The position numbers were made by a program, and so were the translations under genes. Positions 44,456 through 53,717 of a stretch of DNA of 64,000 nucleotides are shown here, piece after piece; positions within the stretch are counted from its first letter, which is position 1; every line of letters starts with the position of its first letter. The notes beneath the pieces are model-generated. The model was given only the letters and a program-made list of their open reading frames with translations, was not told where the DNA came from and did no database searches. The DNA lies in assembly GCF_017355915.2 (NCBI RefSeq), contig NZ_JAFEUV020000001.1, forward strand, positions 372,001 through 436,000, written 5' to 3'. This stretch comes from Telluribacter roseus. GTDB taxonomy: Bacteria > Bacteroidota > Bacteroidia > Cytophagales > Spirosomataceae.

Positions 44456-46753
44456 ATGATTGAGTTACAGCGGGGAAAGTACCAGCGAATCATTGTCAAT
44501 ATCTGGCGTCTGGCTGCCATCAGTCTGGCTCTATTCGCCTTCTATATTTTTGCTGTCAGCGTTAACCTCTTCTGGTTGTTCGGCGGAATGCCAGACCTGA
44601 AGACCCTCGAAAACCCCAAAAATGAATTAGCGTCCGAACTTATCTCAGAAGATGGTAAGTCATTGGGTAAATACTTCCTGGAAAACCGGGCTCCCATTGA
44701 GTTTGATCAGGTGTCGCCCCGACTTATCGAGGCGCTACTGGCTACTGAAGATGCCCGATTTATCAAGCACTCCGGTATAGATGTACGAAGCCTGGGACGC
44801 GCCGTTACGGGGGTAATGACTGGAAAGTCAAGCTCCGGGGGAGGTAGTACCTTAACCCAGCAAACGGCCAAAAACCTGTTTGAGACCCGTACCGAGAAGT
44901 ACCGTGGACTACTGGGGGATGTACCTCTGGTACGTACTATCATTGCCAAAACCAAAGAATGGATCCTGTCGGTGATCCTCGAGCGGAAGTATACCAAGCG
45001 CGAGATCCTGATGATGTACCTCAATACCAACTCATTTGGTAACAATACCTATGGTATTAAGGTAGCTGCCCGGACGTACTTCAACAAAGATGCCTGGAAC
45101 CTGGATGTACACGAAGCGGCCCTTCTGGTAGGTATGCTGCAGAATCCTACGTTCTGGAATCCAGTACGTTTTCCCGAGCGGGCGCTGCTACGGCGTAATA
45201 CTGTACTCTCGCAGATGGTTAAGTACGACTTCCTGGGCGAAGAGCAATATCAGGCATATAAGGCCAGACCACTGGATGTAAATTTCACTCTGGAGAGCCA
45301 CAATACCGGACCTGCTCCCTACTTCCGGGAGTCCCTGAAGTCTACCCTCAAGAGCTGGGTAGAGCAGTACAATGAGGACAACGATACTGATTTTGACCTG
45401 TATACCAGCGGGCTACGCATCTATACCACCATTGATTCGCGCATGCAACGTTACGCTGAGGAGGCCGTAAAGGAGCATATGAAGCAGCAGCAACAACTGT
45501 TCTTTGATCACTGGAAAGGCCGGGATCCCTGGATTGATGAGGAAGGAAAGCCGATGAAAGGCTTTATAGAGAGGGCTATCCGTAACTCGCCGCGCTATAT
45601 TAGCCTCAAGAGAGAGTTAGGCGAAGAAGAAGCTATGAAGGTGATGCGGACTCCTTACAAGATGAAGGTGTTCTCGTGGGATGGGGAAAAGGAGGTAACT
45701 ATGAGCCCCATTGATTCCATCAGGTACTACAAGCACTTCCTGCGTACCGGCTTTATGTCTATGGATCCCCGCAATGGCCACGTCAAGGCCTGGGTAGGGG
45801 GTATCAACTTCCGGCACTTTAAATACGACCACGTACGGCAGGGTAAGCGCCAGCCCGGTTCTACCTTTAAACCATTTGTGTACGTGTCGGCCTTGGACAA
45901 AAACTTTCTGACTCCCTGCTCCCACGTTACGGATCAGCCAATCACGTTTACGCTGGCGGATGGAGTACCCGGTAGCTGGACTCCCAAGAATTCAACGGGT
46001 AGGTATTCCTACCAGTCGTTGTCACTTCGGCAGGCGATTGGTCAGTCGGTGAATACGGTGAGTGCCTTTATCATGAAGCAGGTAAAGCCCAATACAGTAG
46101 TAGAATACGCCCATAAGTTAGGTATTACCAGTAAGCTGGACGCTAAACCAGCCCTATGCTTAGGTACCAGTGATGTGTCGGTATATGAGATGGTAGGAGC
46201 TTACTGTTCTTTCGTGAATGGCGGGTACCGTACGGAGCCCATGACCATCCTGCGTATCGAAGACAGATATGGTAATCTCCTGCAGGAGTTTTTCCCCAAG
46301 GCCAATCAGGAGCTTAGCTCTACTGTAGCTTACAACATGCTGTACATCATGCGTGGCGCGGTGGAAGATCCGGGTGGTACAGCCCAGCGTCTGCACAGCT
46401 TTGGTATTACCAAGGATAATGAGATTGCGGCCAAAACCGGTACTACCTCCAACTACTCCGACGGTTGGTTTATGGGTATGACCCATAACCTGGTATCGGG
46501 CCTGTGGGTAGGGGGTGAGGATCGTAGTATCCACTTCCGTACCATAGCCTATGGTCAGGGAGCGCGTATTGCGATGCCAGCCTGGGCCATGTACATGCAG
46601 AAGGTATACGCTGACCCTTCGCTGGTACAGTACCAGAAGGGAGCATTCAACAAACCTGCCGACTATAAGCTGGATTGTGGCGGCGTCTATTTCGATCCTA
46701 ACGATACGTACGTGGCCCCATCGGTATCCGATGACGAAGGTGCCCTGTTCTAA
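44456..46753 (+). CDS. mrcA: Bifunctional penicillin-binding protein 1A
   Basis: 765 aa class A PBP that polymerises glycan and cross-links peptides. Membrane anchor at about 15-44. GT51 domain: catalytic Glu98 in TEDARFIKHSGID and GGGSTLTQQTAKNL. Transpeptidase motifs: STFK (Ser469, Lys472), SVN in QSVNTVSAF and KTG at 660-662. It follows the sprE-like gene but has its own promoter motif. Confidence 0.94.
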   Translation: MIELQRGKYQRIIVNIWRLAAISLALFAFYIFAVSVNLFWLFGGMPDLKTLENPKNELASELISEDGKSLGKYFLENRAPIEFDQVSPRLIEALLATEDARFIKHSGIDVRSLGRAVTGVMTGKSSSGGGSTLTQQTAKNLFETRTEKYRGLLGDVPLVRTIIAKTKEWILSVILERKYTKREILMMYLNTNSFGNNTYGIKVAARTYFNKDAWNLDVHEAALLVGMLQNPTFWNPVRFPERALLRRNTVLSQMVKYDFLGEEQYQAYKARPLDVNFTLESHNTGPAPYFRESLKSTLKSWVEQYNEDNDTDFDLYTSGLRIYTTIDSRMQRYAEEAVKEHMKQQQQLFFDHWKGRDPWIDEEGKPMKGFIERAIRNSPRYISLKRELGEEEAMKVMRTPYKMKVFSWDGEKEVTMSPIDSIRYYKHFLRTGFMSMDPRNGHVKAWVGGINFRHFKYDHVRQGKRQPGSTFKPFVYVSALDKNFLTPCSHVTDQPITFTLADGVPGSWTPKNSTGRYSYQSLSLRQAIGQSVNTVSAFIMKQVKPNTVVEYAHKLGITSKLDAKPALCLGTSDVSVYEMVGAYCSFVNGGYRTEPMTILRIEDRYGNLLQEFFPKANQELSSTVAYNMLYIMRGAVEDPGGTAQRLHSFGITKDNEIAAKTGTTSNYSDGWFMGMTHNLVSGLWVGGEDRSIHFRTIAYGQGARIAMPAWAMYMQKVYADPSLVQYQKGAFNKPADYKLDCGGVYFDPNDTYVAPSVSDDEGALF

Positions 46754-46778
46754 TTCAGGTTTTATAGAATTGATACGG

Positions 46779-46812
46779 TATGCCGGGGGAGAAATCTTCC
46801 GGCATATTCTTT
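46779..46812 (+). terminator. Probable terminator of the PBP1A gene
   Basis: TATGCCGG and CCGGCATA enclose a 12-nt loop that can pair further (GGGAG/CTTCC); a T-rich tail (TTCTTT) follows. Confidence 0.55.
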
Positions 46813-46846
46813 AGTAGAACGCATCACCCATCCTAACCCCACTGAC

Positions 46847-48001
46847 ATGCACATACTCGTCGCTCCTGATAAATTTCGTGGCTCACTGGAAGCTGAAGAA
46901 GTCTGTCGGGCAGCCAGGGAAGGTATTCTGCTGGCTCATCCTGCGGCTGAGGTAACGACTGTTCCCCTGGCTGATGGGGGCGAAGGTACTACCACAGTAC
47001 TTACACAAAATGCCGGTGGGAGGCTGGTCACCGTACAGGTGAGTGATCCCTTAGGAAGACCTATCAGCGCGGAGTATGGCCTATCAGCGGATAGCACTAC
47101 GGCCTATATGGAGATGGCTGCGGCATCCGGTTTGAGACTACTGGCTCCACAGGAGTACAATCCGCTACTGACATCGACCTACGGTACCGGCGAACTTATA
47201 AAGGATGCTCTTAACAGAGGCGTTAGTACCATAATACTAGGCATTGGAGGCAGCGCTACTACCGATGGAGGTATCGGCATGGCGGCGGCTCTTGGCTATA
47301 TATTCCTGAATGGGACAGGGAAAGTACTTCCACCCGTAGGCAAGTCTATGGAAGCGATTGCGTCTATCGACACTTCAAGAGTTGATCCACTACTGCGGCA
47401 GGTATCCATAGTAGTGGCCTGCGACGTTACCAATCCGCTGTATGGGGAGAAGGGCGCTGCCTGTATCTATGGTCCGCAGAAAGGAGCTAATCCTCAGATG
47501 GTACAACAGTTGGACGCAGGGCTGCGTAATCTGGCGCAGGTAGCGACAAGTACCTTCGGAAAGGATGTCAGCTCTACGCCCGGAGCAGGAGCGGCCGGTG
47601 GGGTAGGGGCCGGGGCATTATGGTTTCTGAACGCTACCTTACGCGAAGGGGTACAGATTGTAATGGAGCAGACCCGCCTGGCTGAGCAGGTAGAGAAGGC
47701 GGATCTGGTCATTACCGGCGAAGGAAAGGTAGATCATCAGACACTAAGTGGAAAGCTGGTAAAAGGGCTGGCTGACCTGTGTCAGGAGAAGGAGGTACCA
47801 CTGGCCGTAGTATGTGGTACTTTGCTCATTTCGCCCGAAGAAGCACGAGAGGCAGGCATAGCCTATGCGGTATCGATTCTGAACCGCCCCCAGCGCCTTC
47901 AGGAGGCCCAATCCGAAGCATATGTGCGGGTGCGGGAAGCAACTTTTCATTTGGTACGGTTGTTTTATTTAGGCAGGAAGAGTGGCCGGAGCCTACACTA
48001 A
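46847..48001 (+). CDS. glxK: Glycerate kinase (GarK/GlxK family)
   Basis: 384 aa. Phosphorylates glycerate. Start MHILVAPDKFRGSLEAEEV is the family signature (ApDKFKgSlsA); ADGGEGTT (43-50), IGGSATTDGG (about 141-150) and GAAGGVGAGALWFL confirm it. It probably feeds glycolate/glyoxylate carbon into glycolysis. Short intergenic gaps suggest a single gene unit or loose linkage with uvrC. Confidence 0.92.
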   Translation: MHILVAPDKFRGSLEAEEVCRAAREGILLAHPAAEVTTVPLADGGEGTTTVLTQNAGGRLVTVQVSDPLGRPISAEYGLSADSTTAYMEMAAASGLRLLAPQEYNPLLTSTYGTGELIKDALNRGVSTIILGIGGSATTDGGIGMAAALGYIFLNGTGKVLPPVGKSMEAIASIDTSRVDPLLRQVSIVVACDVTNPLYGEKGAACIYGPQKGANPQMVQQLDAGLRNLAQVATSTFGKDVSSTPGAGAAGGVGAGALWFLNATLREGVQIVMEQTRLAEQVEKADLVITGEGKVDHQTLSGKLVKGLADLCQEKEVPLAVVCGTLLISPEEAREAGIAYAVSILNRPQRLQEAQSEAYVRVREATFHLVRLFYLGRKSGRSLH

Positions 48002-48115
48002 GCAGTAGGCAGGTCACTACTAATCTTACACCTTGCTTCTACTTTTTAGAGGCTTATATTTCACCCTTCATTTGTGATTTTGATATATCTACCTCTTGGT
48101 TTTTAATTATAGATA

Positions 48116-49927
48116 ATGGCTGATTTTGATTATAAAGCGGAGCTTGCCAGAATACCGTCAGACCCGGGGGTATATAGGTATTTTGATGATAAAGATGAAG
48201 TGATCTACGTAGGTAAGGCCAAGAACCTGAAAAACCGGGTGAGCAGCTACTTTGTAAAGTCGAATCAGCACGACCGCAAGACCAAGCGGCTCGTGAGCCA
48301 GATCCGGCGGATTGAATTTACGATAGTACCTACAGAGTGGGATGCCCTGTTGCTGGAGAATCAGCTGATCAAGCGTTTTCAGCCCAGATTTAACATACTA
48401 CTGCGCGATGATAAGACCTATCCTTTCATACTGATTACGAATGAGCGTTTTCCGAGGGTAATGACCACCCGCCGGATCGACCGCACTGCCGGGACGTATT
48501 ACGGCCCGTTTGCTAACCTGCGGGCTATGTACGCGCTGCTGGATATGTTCAAGTCGTTGTACAACCTCCGGTCGTGCCACCTGAACCTCTCGCGTGAAAA
48601 CGTAGAGGCCGGTAAGTTTAAGGTATGTCTGGAGTACCATATAGGCAACTGCAAAGGGCCCTGTGAGGCTAAAATATCGGAGGAAGAGTACAACGTACAG
48701 ATTGACCAGATCAACCACATCCTGAAAGGGAATTTGTCGCTGCCGCATCAGTACTTCAAGCAACGGATGCTGGAGTCAGCCGAGCAGATGGCCTTTGAGC
48801 AGGCGCACGAATGGAAAACCAAGATTGAACTGCTGGATGATTTTAAGAGTAAGGCTACGGTAGTGAACCCACGTATTGGCGATGTAGATGTACTCACCAT
48901 TGTATCGGACGAAGATGCGGCGTACCTCAACTTCATGAAGATCACCAACGGCTATGTAGTAGCTACGCAGACCTTCGAGGTAAAGAAAAAGCTGGATGAA
49001 AGCGATGAGGATATACTCACCATGATGATTGTGGAGATGCGGGAGCAGTATGGCACCCAGGCCAAAGAACTTATCTCAAACCTAAAGCCGGATATTGACC
49101 TGAAGCTGGATATAACTATTCCGCAGATTGGTGATAAGAAAAAGCTGCTGGACATGTCCATGAAAAACGTGATGTACTTCCGACGTGAGAAGGCGGAGCG
49201 TAAGGCCGCAGAGTCGTCGGCCACTACCTCACGTAAAGACCGTGTGCTGATCAAACTCAAGGCGGATCTGCAGATCAAGACATTGCCCCGCAGGATCGAG
49301 TGCTTTGATAACTCCAATATACAAGGTACCAATCCGGTGGCGGCTATGGTATGCTTTGTGGATGGCAAGCCCTCCAAGAAAGACTACCGCCACTTCACCA
49401 TCAAGACCGTAGTAGGACCCAACGACTTTGCCTCAATGCGCGAGGTAGTGGGCCGGCGGTATAGTAGGGTACTGAGCGAAGGCGACCAGCTACCGGATCT
49501 TATTGTGGTAGACGGGGGAAAGGGACAGCTTAGTGCGGCCTGTGACGCCCTGAAGGAGCTGGGCCTGTATGGGCAGGTACCGATCATAGGTATTGCCAAG
49601 CGACTGGAAGAAATCTACTACCCCGAAGATTCACTACCTCTGTACATCGATAAGAAGTCAGAGTCGCTTAAGCTCATTCAGCAGATCCGCGATGAAGCGC
49701 ACCGGTTTGCGATTACCTACCACCGCGACAAGCGCAGCCGCAATAGCCTAGTGAGTGAGCTGGAGAATGTAGAGGGAATAGGTAAGGTAACGGCGGCTAA
49801 ACTGCTGAAGTACTTCAAGTCCCTACGCGCTATACGGGAAAGCTCGGCGGAGCAGTTGGCCGTAGTAGTAGGAAATGACCGCGCCCAGAAGGTCAGAGCT
49901 TACTTCGATACGATCGAACAGTCGTAA
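48116..49927 (+). CDS. uvrC: Excinuclease ABC subunit C
   Basis: 603 aa. Dual-incision subunit of nucleotide excision repair. GIY-YIG domain at 1-95 (PGVYRYFDDKDEVIYVGKAK), UVR motif near 200-235, the RNase H-like 5'-incision domain (RIECFDNSNIQGTNPVAAMV; LIVVDGGKGQLSAA) and C-terminal HhH (VEGIGKVTAAKLLKYF). Complete and of normal length. Confidence 0.96.
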   Translation: MADFDYKAELARIPSDPGVYRYFDDKDEVIYVGKAKNLKNRVSSYFVKSNQHDRKTKRLVSQIRRIEFTIVPTEWDALLLENQLIKRFQPRFNILLRDDKTYPFILITNERFPRVMTTRRIDRTAGTYYGPFANLRAMYALLDMFKSLYNLRSCHLNLSRENVEAGKFKVCLEYHIGNCKGPCEAKISEEEYNVQIDQINHILKGNLSLPHQYFKQRMLESAEQMAFEQAHEWKTKIELLDDFKSKATVVNPRIGDVDVLTIVSDEDAAYLNFMKITNGYVVATQTFEVKKKLDESDEDILTMMIVEMREQYGTQAKELISNLKPDIDLKLDITIPQIGDKKKLLDMSMKNVMYFRREKAERKAAESSATTSRKDRVLIKLKADLQIKTLPRRIECFDNSNIQGTNPVAAMVCFVDGKPSKKDYRHFTIKTVVGPNDFASMREVVGRRYSRVLSEGDQLPDLIVVDGGKGQLSAACDALKELGLYGQVPIIGIAKRLEEIYYPEDSLPLYIDKKSESLKLIQQIRDEAHRFAITYHRDKRSRNSLVSELENVEGIGKVTAAKLLKYFKSLRAIRESSAEQLAVVVGNDRAQKVRAYFDTIEQS

Positions 49928-49968
49928 GGTCGTAAGTATAGGTAGCTTACAGAAAGTCCCTATAAAGC

Positions 49969-50000
49969 AAAAGGAGCGGCCAAACGGCCGCTCCTTTTTA
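49969..50000. terminator. Bidirectional terminator between uvrC and gldN
   Basis: AAAAGGAGCGGCC and its complement around AAAC; a T5 follows on the plus side and T4 on the minus side. Confidence 0.85.
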
Positions 50001-50017
50001 TTTCAACAGAGTCACTC

Positions 50018-51085
50018 TTAGTATTCCCACAGACCGTGCTCAAGCTCCATAAGCTCCTGCTCGTACTGTAGAGACTTCAACAAGGCTTCTTTGTCGTTCT
50101 TGTAGATTGACAGGAAATCTTTGTTGTTAGGATTGGAGTACTTGATAATACGTCCGTAGAACAGGCGCAGATCCAGCGCATCGGCCAGGTTCTTGTGCTG
50201 AGCCTGGTTCTGGGTGTTATACCAGATGTACTTCTTGGCATCGCTTCTGAACAGACGATCTATATCCTTGTACTTGAAGTAAGCAACAGGTATCTCCATA
50301 CCGGTAGCGGTGTTCTGCTCGGCAGGCAGTAGGATACCTACGCTCTGAATATCCATGTACAGGCGTGAGCGCTTCTTGTCAAACGTCCACTCTTCTTTCA
50401 TTTCAAGCAGACTCAGCTGATCCGGGAAGAACTCCTCTTCGGTAGCTGCCATCATCACATCCTGCTGGAAGTCATCAGCGGGCTTAACCTCTTCAGCGGG
50501 CTTCTCTTCCTTAGCTGCTGCACCTTTTTTACCCTTTGCGGTAGTAGTAGATTTTTTTGGTGCAGGAGCTCCCCAACCGTCATCCTCCACAGCGGCAGTC
50601 TTCTTGGTCTCTTTCTTTGGAGCCCCCCAGCCGTCATCGGCAGGCTTCTCCTCTGACTTGGTAGCACCGGCAGGTTTAGCATCCCAGCCACCATCGGTAG
50701 ACTGTGGCTTTCCAAAACCAGCCGCAATTTCTTCCTCCGAGAGGCCTACCGTCTGATTAGGCATCAGCAGCTTTTTGCGTAACTGGTCGGTTGTCATCTC
50801 CGTGGTGCACGAGTCCGTTGTGTAAGCAGGAATAAGTCCGGCTTTAGCGGCTTCCAACAGATAACGGGTGATCTCGTTATTAGACGAGAACATCGGTAGG
50901 TTCTGCTTTTCTTTCAGATCCACTCTACGCCACAGCGTACGCTTCATCATGATATCATTCTGATCAATGGGGCGCGCTGACAGCTGATTGTCTTTCGACT
51001 CATCTCTCTCCTGCGCGTGAGCTACCGTAGTACCCATTGCCAGGGAGAGTATTGACCATGCTATAACTTTACCATTCATTCTCAT
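50018..51085 (-). CDS. gldN: GldN/PorN type IX secretion protein with a repeat-bearing insert
   Basis: 355 aa from the ATG complementary to 51083-51085; a GTG two codons earlier opens the frame. Signal peptide ends AHAQ. The GldN core is present on both sides (NDIMMKRTLWRRVDLKEKQN; FFPDQLSLLEMKEEWTFDKK; YSNPNNKDFLSIYKNDKEAL). GldN partners with the GldK ring in the periplasm. About residues 126-210 form a low-complexity Ala/Lys/Glu/Pro insert with three copies of a D-D/G-GW motif (GGWDAKP, DDGWGAPKK, DDGWGAPAPKK). Last gene of the gldKLMN cluster. Confidence 0.93.
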   Translation of the reverse strand: MRMNGKVIAWSILSLAMGTTVAHAQERDESKDNQLSARPIDQNDIMMKRTLWRRVDLKEKQNLPMFSSNNEITRYLLEAAKAGLIPAYTTDSCTTEMTTDQLRKKLLMPNQTVGLSEEEIAAGFGKPQSTDGGWDAKPAGATKSEEKPADDGWGAPKKETKKTAAVEDDGWGAPAPKKSTTTAKGKKGAAAKEEKPAEEVKPADDFQQDVMMAATEEEFFPDQLSLLEMKEEWTFDKKRSRLYMDIQSVGILLPAEQNTATGMEIPVAYFKYKDIDRLFRSDAKKYIWYNTQNQAQHKNLADALDLRLFYGRIIKYSNPNNKDFLSIYKNDKEALLKSLQYEQELMELEHGLWEY

Positions 51086-51135
51086 AGCCACTGATGTCTA
51101 TTTTGATTTTTCTTTATAACGATATAAAACCTAAA

Positions 51136-52728
51136 TCAGTATAACGGAATGATACGAGTTTGGTTCCCCATTTCGACATCACTGATATTACCGCGGAAGT
51201 TCCGGCGCTGCACGCCCAGAATCTCTACTACGTAACGGTCACCAGACTCGGCCTGCTGAGCCAGTGATGATATTGATCCTCCACCATTCAGTGTGATTGG
51301 TCCGGCTACGCGACGGTTACCACGAGCCAGCGAAACCTGAATCTGATTGACGCGGAACTGAGCATCTTCGGGTGAGAAGTTCTTGAAGCTCTCATCCGGA
51401 ATAGCCAGTACCTGAAGGCTACGGGCACCAGAGGCCGGCGCACCACGACGCTCATCCAGCGGGGATCCGTTAACACGTAGTTCCAGAGAAGGCTTCGGTA
51501 CACGCGATACGCGGAATTTCTCGGTACCTAGCATGTTACCCTGGTTGCTAATGTTCAGACTAACCTGTGCCTTGTTAGGAACGATGGTAATCCGTCCTTT
51601 CTGACCACTTGGTATAATTTCAGCACCATCAGCCGAGAAGCTTGGAGCCCACAGGGCACCCAGTGAAGGGCTCTGAACGCTGAGCTTGTTAGAACATCCC
51701 AGATACAAAGGAGGCAAAGTACCGGTCTCGATCTGGTACGTAGGCTTCGCAACAAAGTACTCATGCTCAAGGCGTACGGTAGTATCACGTCCGGATGGAG
51801 TAGGGAAGGAGATAGTACCGGTCAGTACTTTGCGAGCCAGACCTTCGGCGTTATAGGCACCACCCTGTGCCGTAAACTCGATAATACCTCTACCATTCTC
51901 AACCCGAACCGGTGATCCGTTCAGACTCATACGAGGCGTAATACCCGAGGCCGAAGCCGCGATAAACATTTCTCCACGGTACTTGGCACCCGCTGCTACT
52001 ACTTTTGACTCCGAGCTGATCATAGCCAGGATACGGTCAAACTTAATATCAGCAGCTCCCACTTTGCTGGCCAGATAAGTAAGTACTTCACCTTCCATCC
52101 GACGGATGTCCGTCTGCTTCTGGCTAAGTACCGCCAGGGCCGCGGCTACGGGAGTCTGTGCAAAGTTCAGCTCAGCGAAGTCTTTGTTACGCTGGTCCGG
52201 ATTGTTACTGGCAACCGGGTCCTGGCTGCCGTCCATTGCCAACGGCTGAAACTTCTGGTTGCCGTAGTTATTCAGACTGTTTACGAAGTTGTTAAGACGC
52301 TGCTTCAGAGCATAGGCCTTACCATTCTTATTAGCCCCAATCATCATTTGGGCTACTTTATCTTCTTCTTGTGGGTTAACGATACCACCCTGCTCATTAA
52401 GTCCGCCACCCGCATCCTGGATGATCTGCTGCTTCAGGGTATTGATCTCGTTGATAACATCAGCCGACGCTTTACGTACTTCATCAGCTTGTTTCATTAC
52501 CGAAACGTCAGAAGCCCGGTTACCCGATTTCTCGACGGCGGCTTTTATTCTTAGTACGGTTTCTTGATTTATCTTATTAGCTGCCCCAGAAGATAATTCG
52601 AGTGAATTATTAAGTAGAATGAATTTCTCAATGATTGCCGAACTTACTTGCAACGCAAGCATCGCGGTCAGCACCAGATACATCATTCCGATCATCTTCT
52701 GACGGGGAGATTCTTTTCCACCTGCCAT
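51136..52728 (-). CDS. gldM: GldM/PorM type IX secretion motor protein
   Basis: 530 aa. MAGGKESPRQKMIGMMYLVL is the invariant GldM start, with one membrane helix (about 12-33). The large periplasmic part has the D1-D4 domain series (VSSAIIEKFILLNNSLE; AGAKYRGEMFIAASASGITP; GCSNKLSVQSPSLG). With GldL it forms the proton-driven rotary motor that powers secretion and gliding. Confidence 0.97.
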   Translation of the reverse strand: MAGGKESPRQKMIGMMYLVLTAMLALQVSSAIIEKFILLNNSLELSSGAANKINQETVLRIKAAVEKSGNRASDVSVMKQADEVRKASADVINEINTLKQQIIQDAGGGLNEQGGIVNPQEEDKVAQMMIGANKNGKAYALKQRLNNFVNSLNNYGNQKFQPLAMDGSQDPVASNNPDQRNKDFAELNFAQTPVAAALAVLSQKQTDIRRMEGEVLTYLASKVGAADIKFDRILAMISSESKVVAAGAKYRGEMFIAASASGITPRMSLNGSPVRVENGRGIIEFTAQGGAYNAEGLARKVLTGTISFPTPSGRDTTVRLEHEYFVAKPTYQIETGTLPPLYLGCSNKLSVQSPSLGALWAPSFSADGAEIIPSGQKGRITIVPNKAQVSLNISNQGNMLGTEKFRVSRVPKPSLELRVNGSPLDERRGAPASGARSLQVLAIPDESFKNFSPEDAQFRVNQIQVSLARGNRRVAGPITLNGGGSISSLAQQAESGDRYVVEILGVQRRNFRGNISDVEMGNQTRIIPLY

Positions 52729-52785
52729 ATGGTTCAGTGATCAGTTTTCAGTGAAAGGTTAGTTAATTAGAGGATTGTTCCAATA

Positions 52786-53610
52786 TTAGGCGTTACCGCG
52801 CATAGCAGTCAACATGTTGCCGTAGATGTGGTTCAGCGACGAGATGTTGTTGGTCAACTTGGTCATCTCATTCTTGAATACCTGCGACTCCTTAGTAGCA
52901 TCGGCCATGTTTTCCATAGCGGCTGTCAGGTTGCCATAGAACGCATTCATTGCCTTCAGGTGCTTGGTAGTATCCTGCAACTCTAATTCATATACGGCGT
53001 TCAGAGCGCCCATGTTCTTAGTGATCTGCTGGAACTGCTCACGGTACGACTGAGCGTCACGGGTAGCGTCAGCCATGGATGACATAGCGTTGATAGCTAC
53101 ACCATATGACTTGTTCATGTCATTGATTGCAACAGAGGCAGACTTAACGTTATGAGCGTATTCGTTGGTAGCTACGGTAGCGTCAGTCAGGTCAGACAGG
53201 CGGCTTACTGTGTCAGACAGGTTACGGAAGCCCTTGCCCAGGTTCTCGAATATTTCAGGAGAAATCTTAGCGTCAGAAAGCATTTTATCCATACCGGCGG
53301 TCAGGCCATTGCCAGTACCTACGGCTACTGTTCTGCCGGTAGTAACACCAGCGCCTGCATAGTCATCAGCGAGTTCAGGGTATACACGAGACCAATCTGG
53401 TTCTTTTTGAACCGGCTGTGCAAATGTCTGTAGAGCATACAGAGCGAAAATTACTGCTTCGGTACCCAGACCGATGGTTAGCATCTCGCTACCACCATCC
53501 CAGTGTTGAATTTTAAAGAGGGCACCTAGTACTACTACTGCGGCACCGGCACTGTACAATGTAGGTAGTACTTTATCAAAGAAAAAACTGGAACCGTTGT
53601 TCTTAGCCAT
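52786..53610 (-). CDS. gldL: GldL/PorL type IX secretion motor protein
   Basis: 274 aa. Two N-terminal membrane helices (VLPTLYSAGAAVVVLGALFK and LTIGLGTEAVIFALYAL) with a short QHWDGG-type loop, then a cytoplasmic helical region with repeats (AMSSMADATRDAQSYREQF; AMENMADATKESQVF). The TM glutamate of GLGTEAVIF is the conserved proton-pathway candidate. Forms the pentameric GldL ring around a GldM dimer. Confidence 0.97.
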   Translation of the reverse strand: MAKNNGSSFFFDKVLPTLYSAGAAVVVLGALFKIQHWDGGSEMLTIGLGTEAVIFALYALQTFAQPVQKEPDWSRVYPELADDYAGAGVTTGRTVAVGTGNGLTAGMDKMLSDAKISPEIFENLGKGFRNLSDTVSRLSDLTDATVATNEYAHNVKSASVAINDMNKSYGVAINAMSSMADATRDAQSYREQFQQITKNMGALNAVYELELQDTTKHLKAMNAFYGNLTAAMENMADATKESQVFKNEMTKLTNNISSLNHIYGNMLTAMRGNA

Positions 53611-53675
53611 ACTAAATCAAGTTGTTTACAATTATTATAGGTTGTGAATAAAAAAGGTTGAAAAGAAGTAGTTAC

Positions 53676-53704
53676 AAAAGAAGCAGCTTTGCGCTGCTTC
53701 TTTT
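53676..53704 (-). terminator. Hairpin between gldK and gldL, probable attenuator
   Basis: AAAAGAAGCAGC and GCTGCTTCTTTT form a 12-bp perfect stem with a 5-nt loop, 14 nt after the gldK stop and about 65 nt before gldL. On the minus strand it is followed by GTAAC, so the T-tract is only the T4 in the arm. Partial termination or mRNA protection would set gldK apart from gldLMN. Confidence 0.55.
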
Positions 53705-53717
53705 CTTTAAAGTTTGG

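Noticed and set aside
48116-49927. GIY-YIG homing endonuclease
   Set aside because: The protein is a complete UvrC with UVR, RNase H-like and HhH regions.
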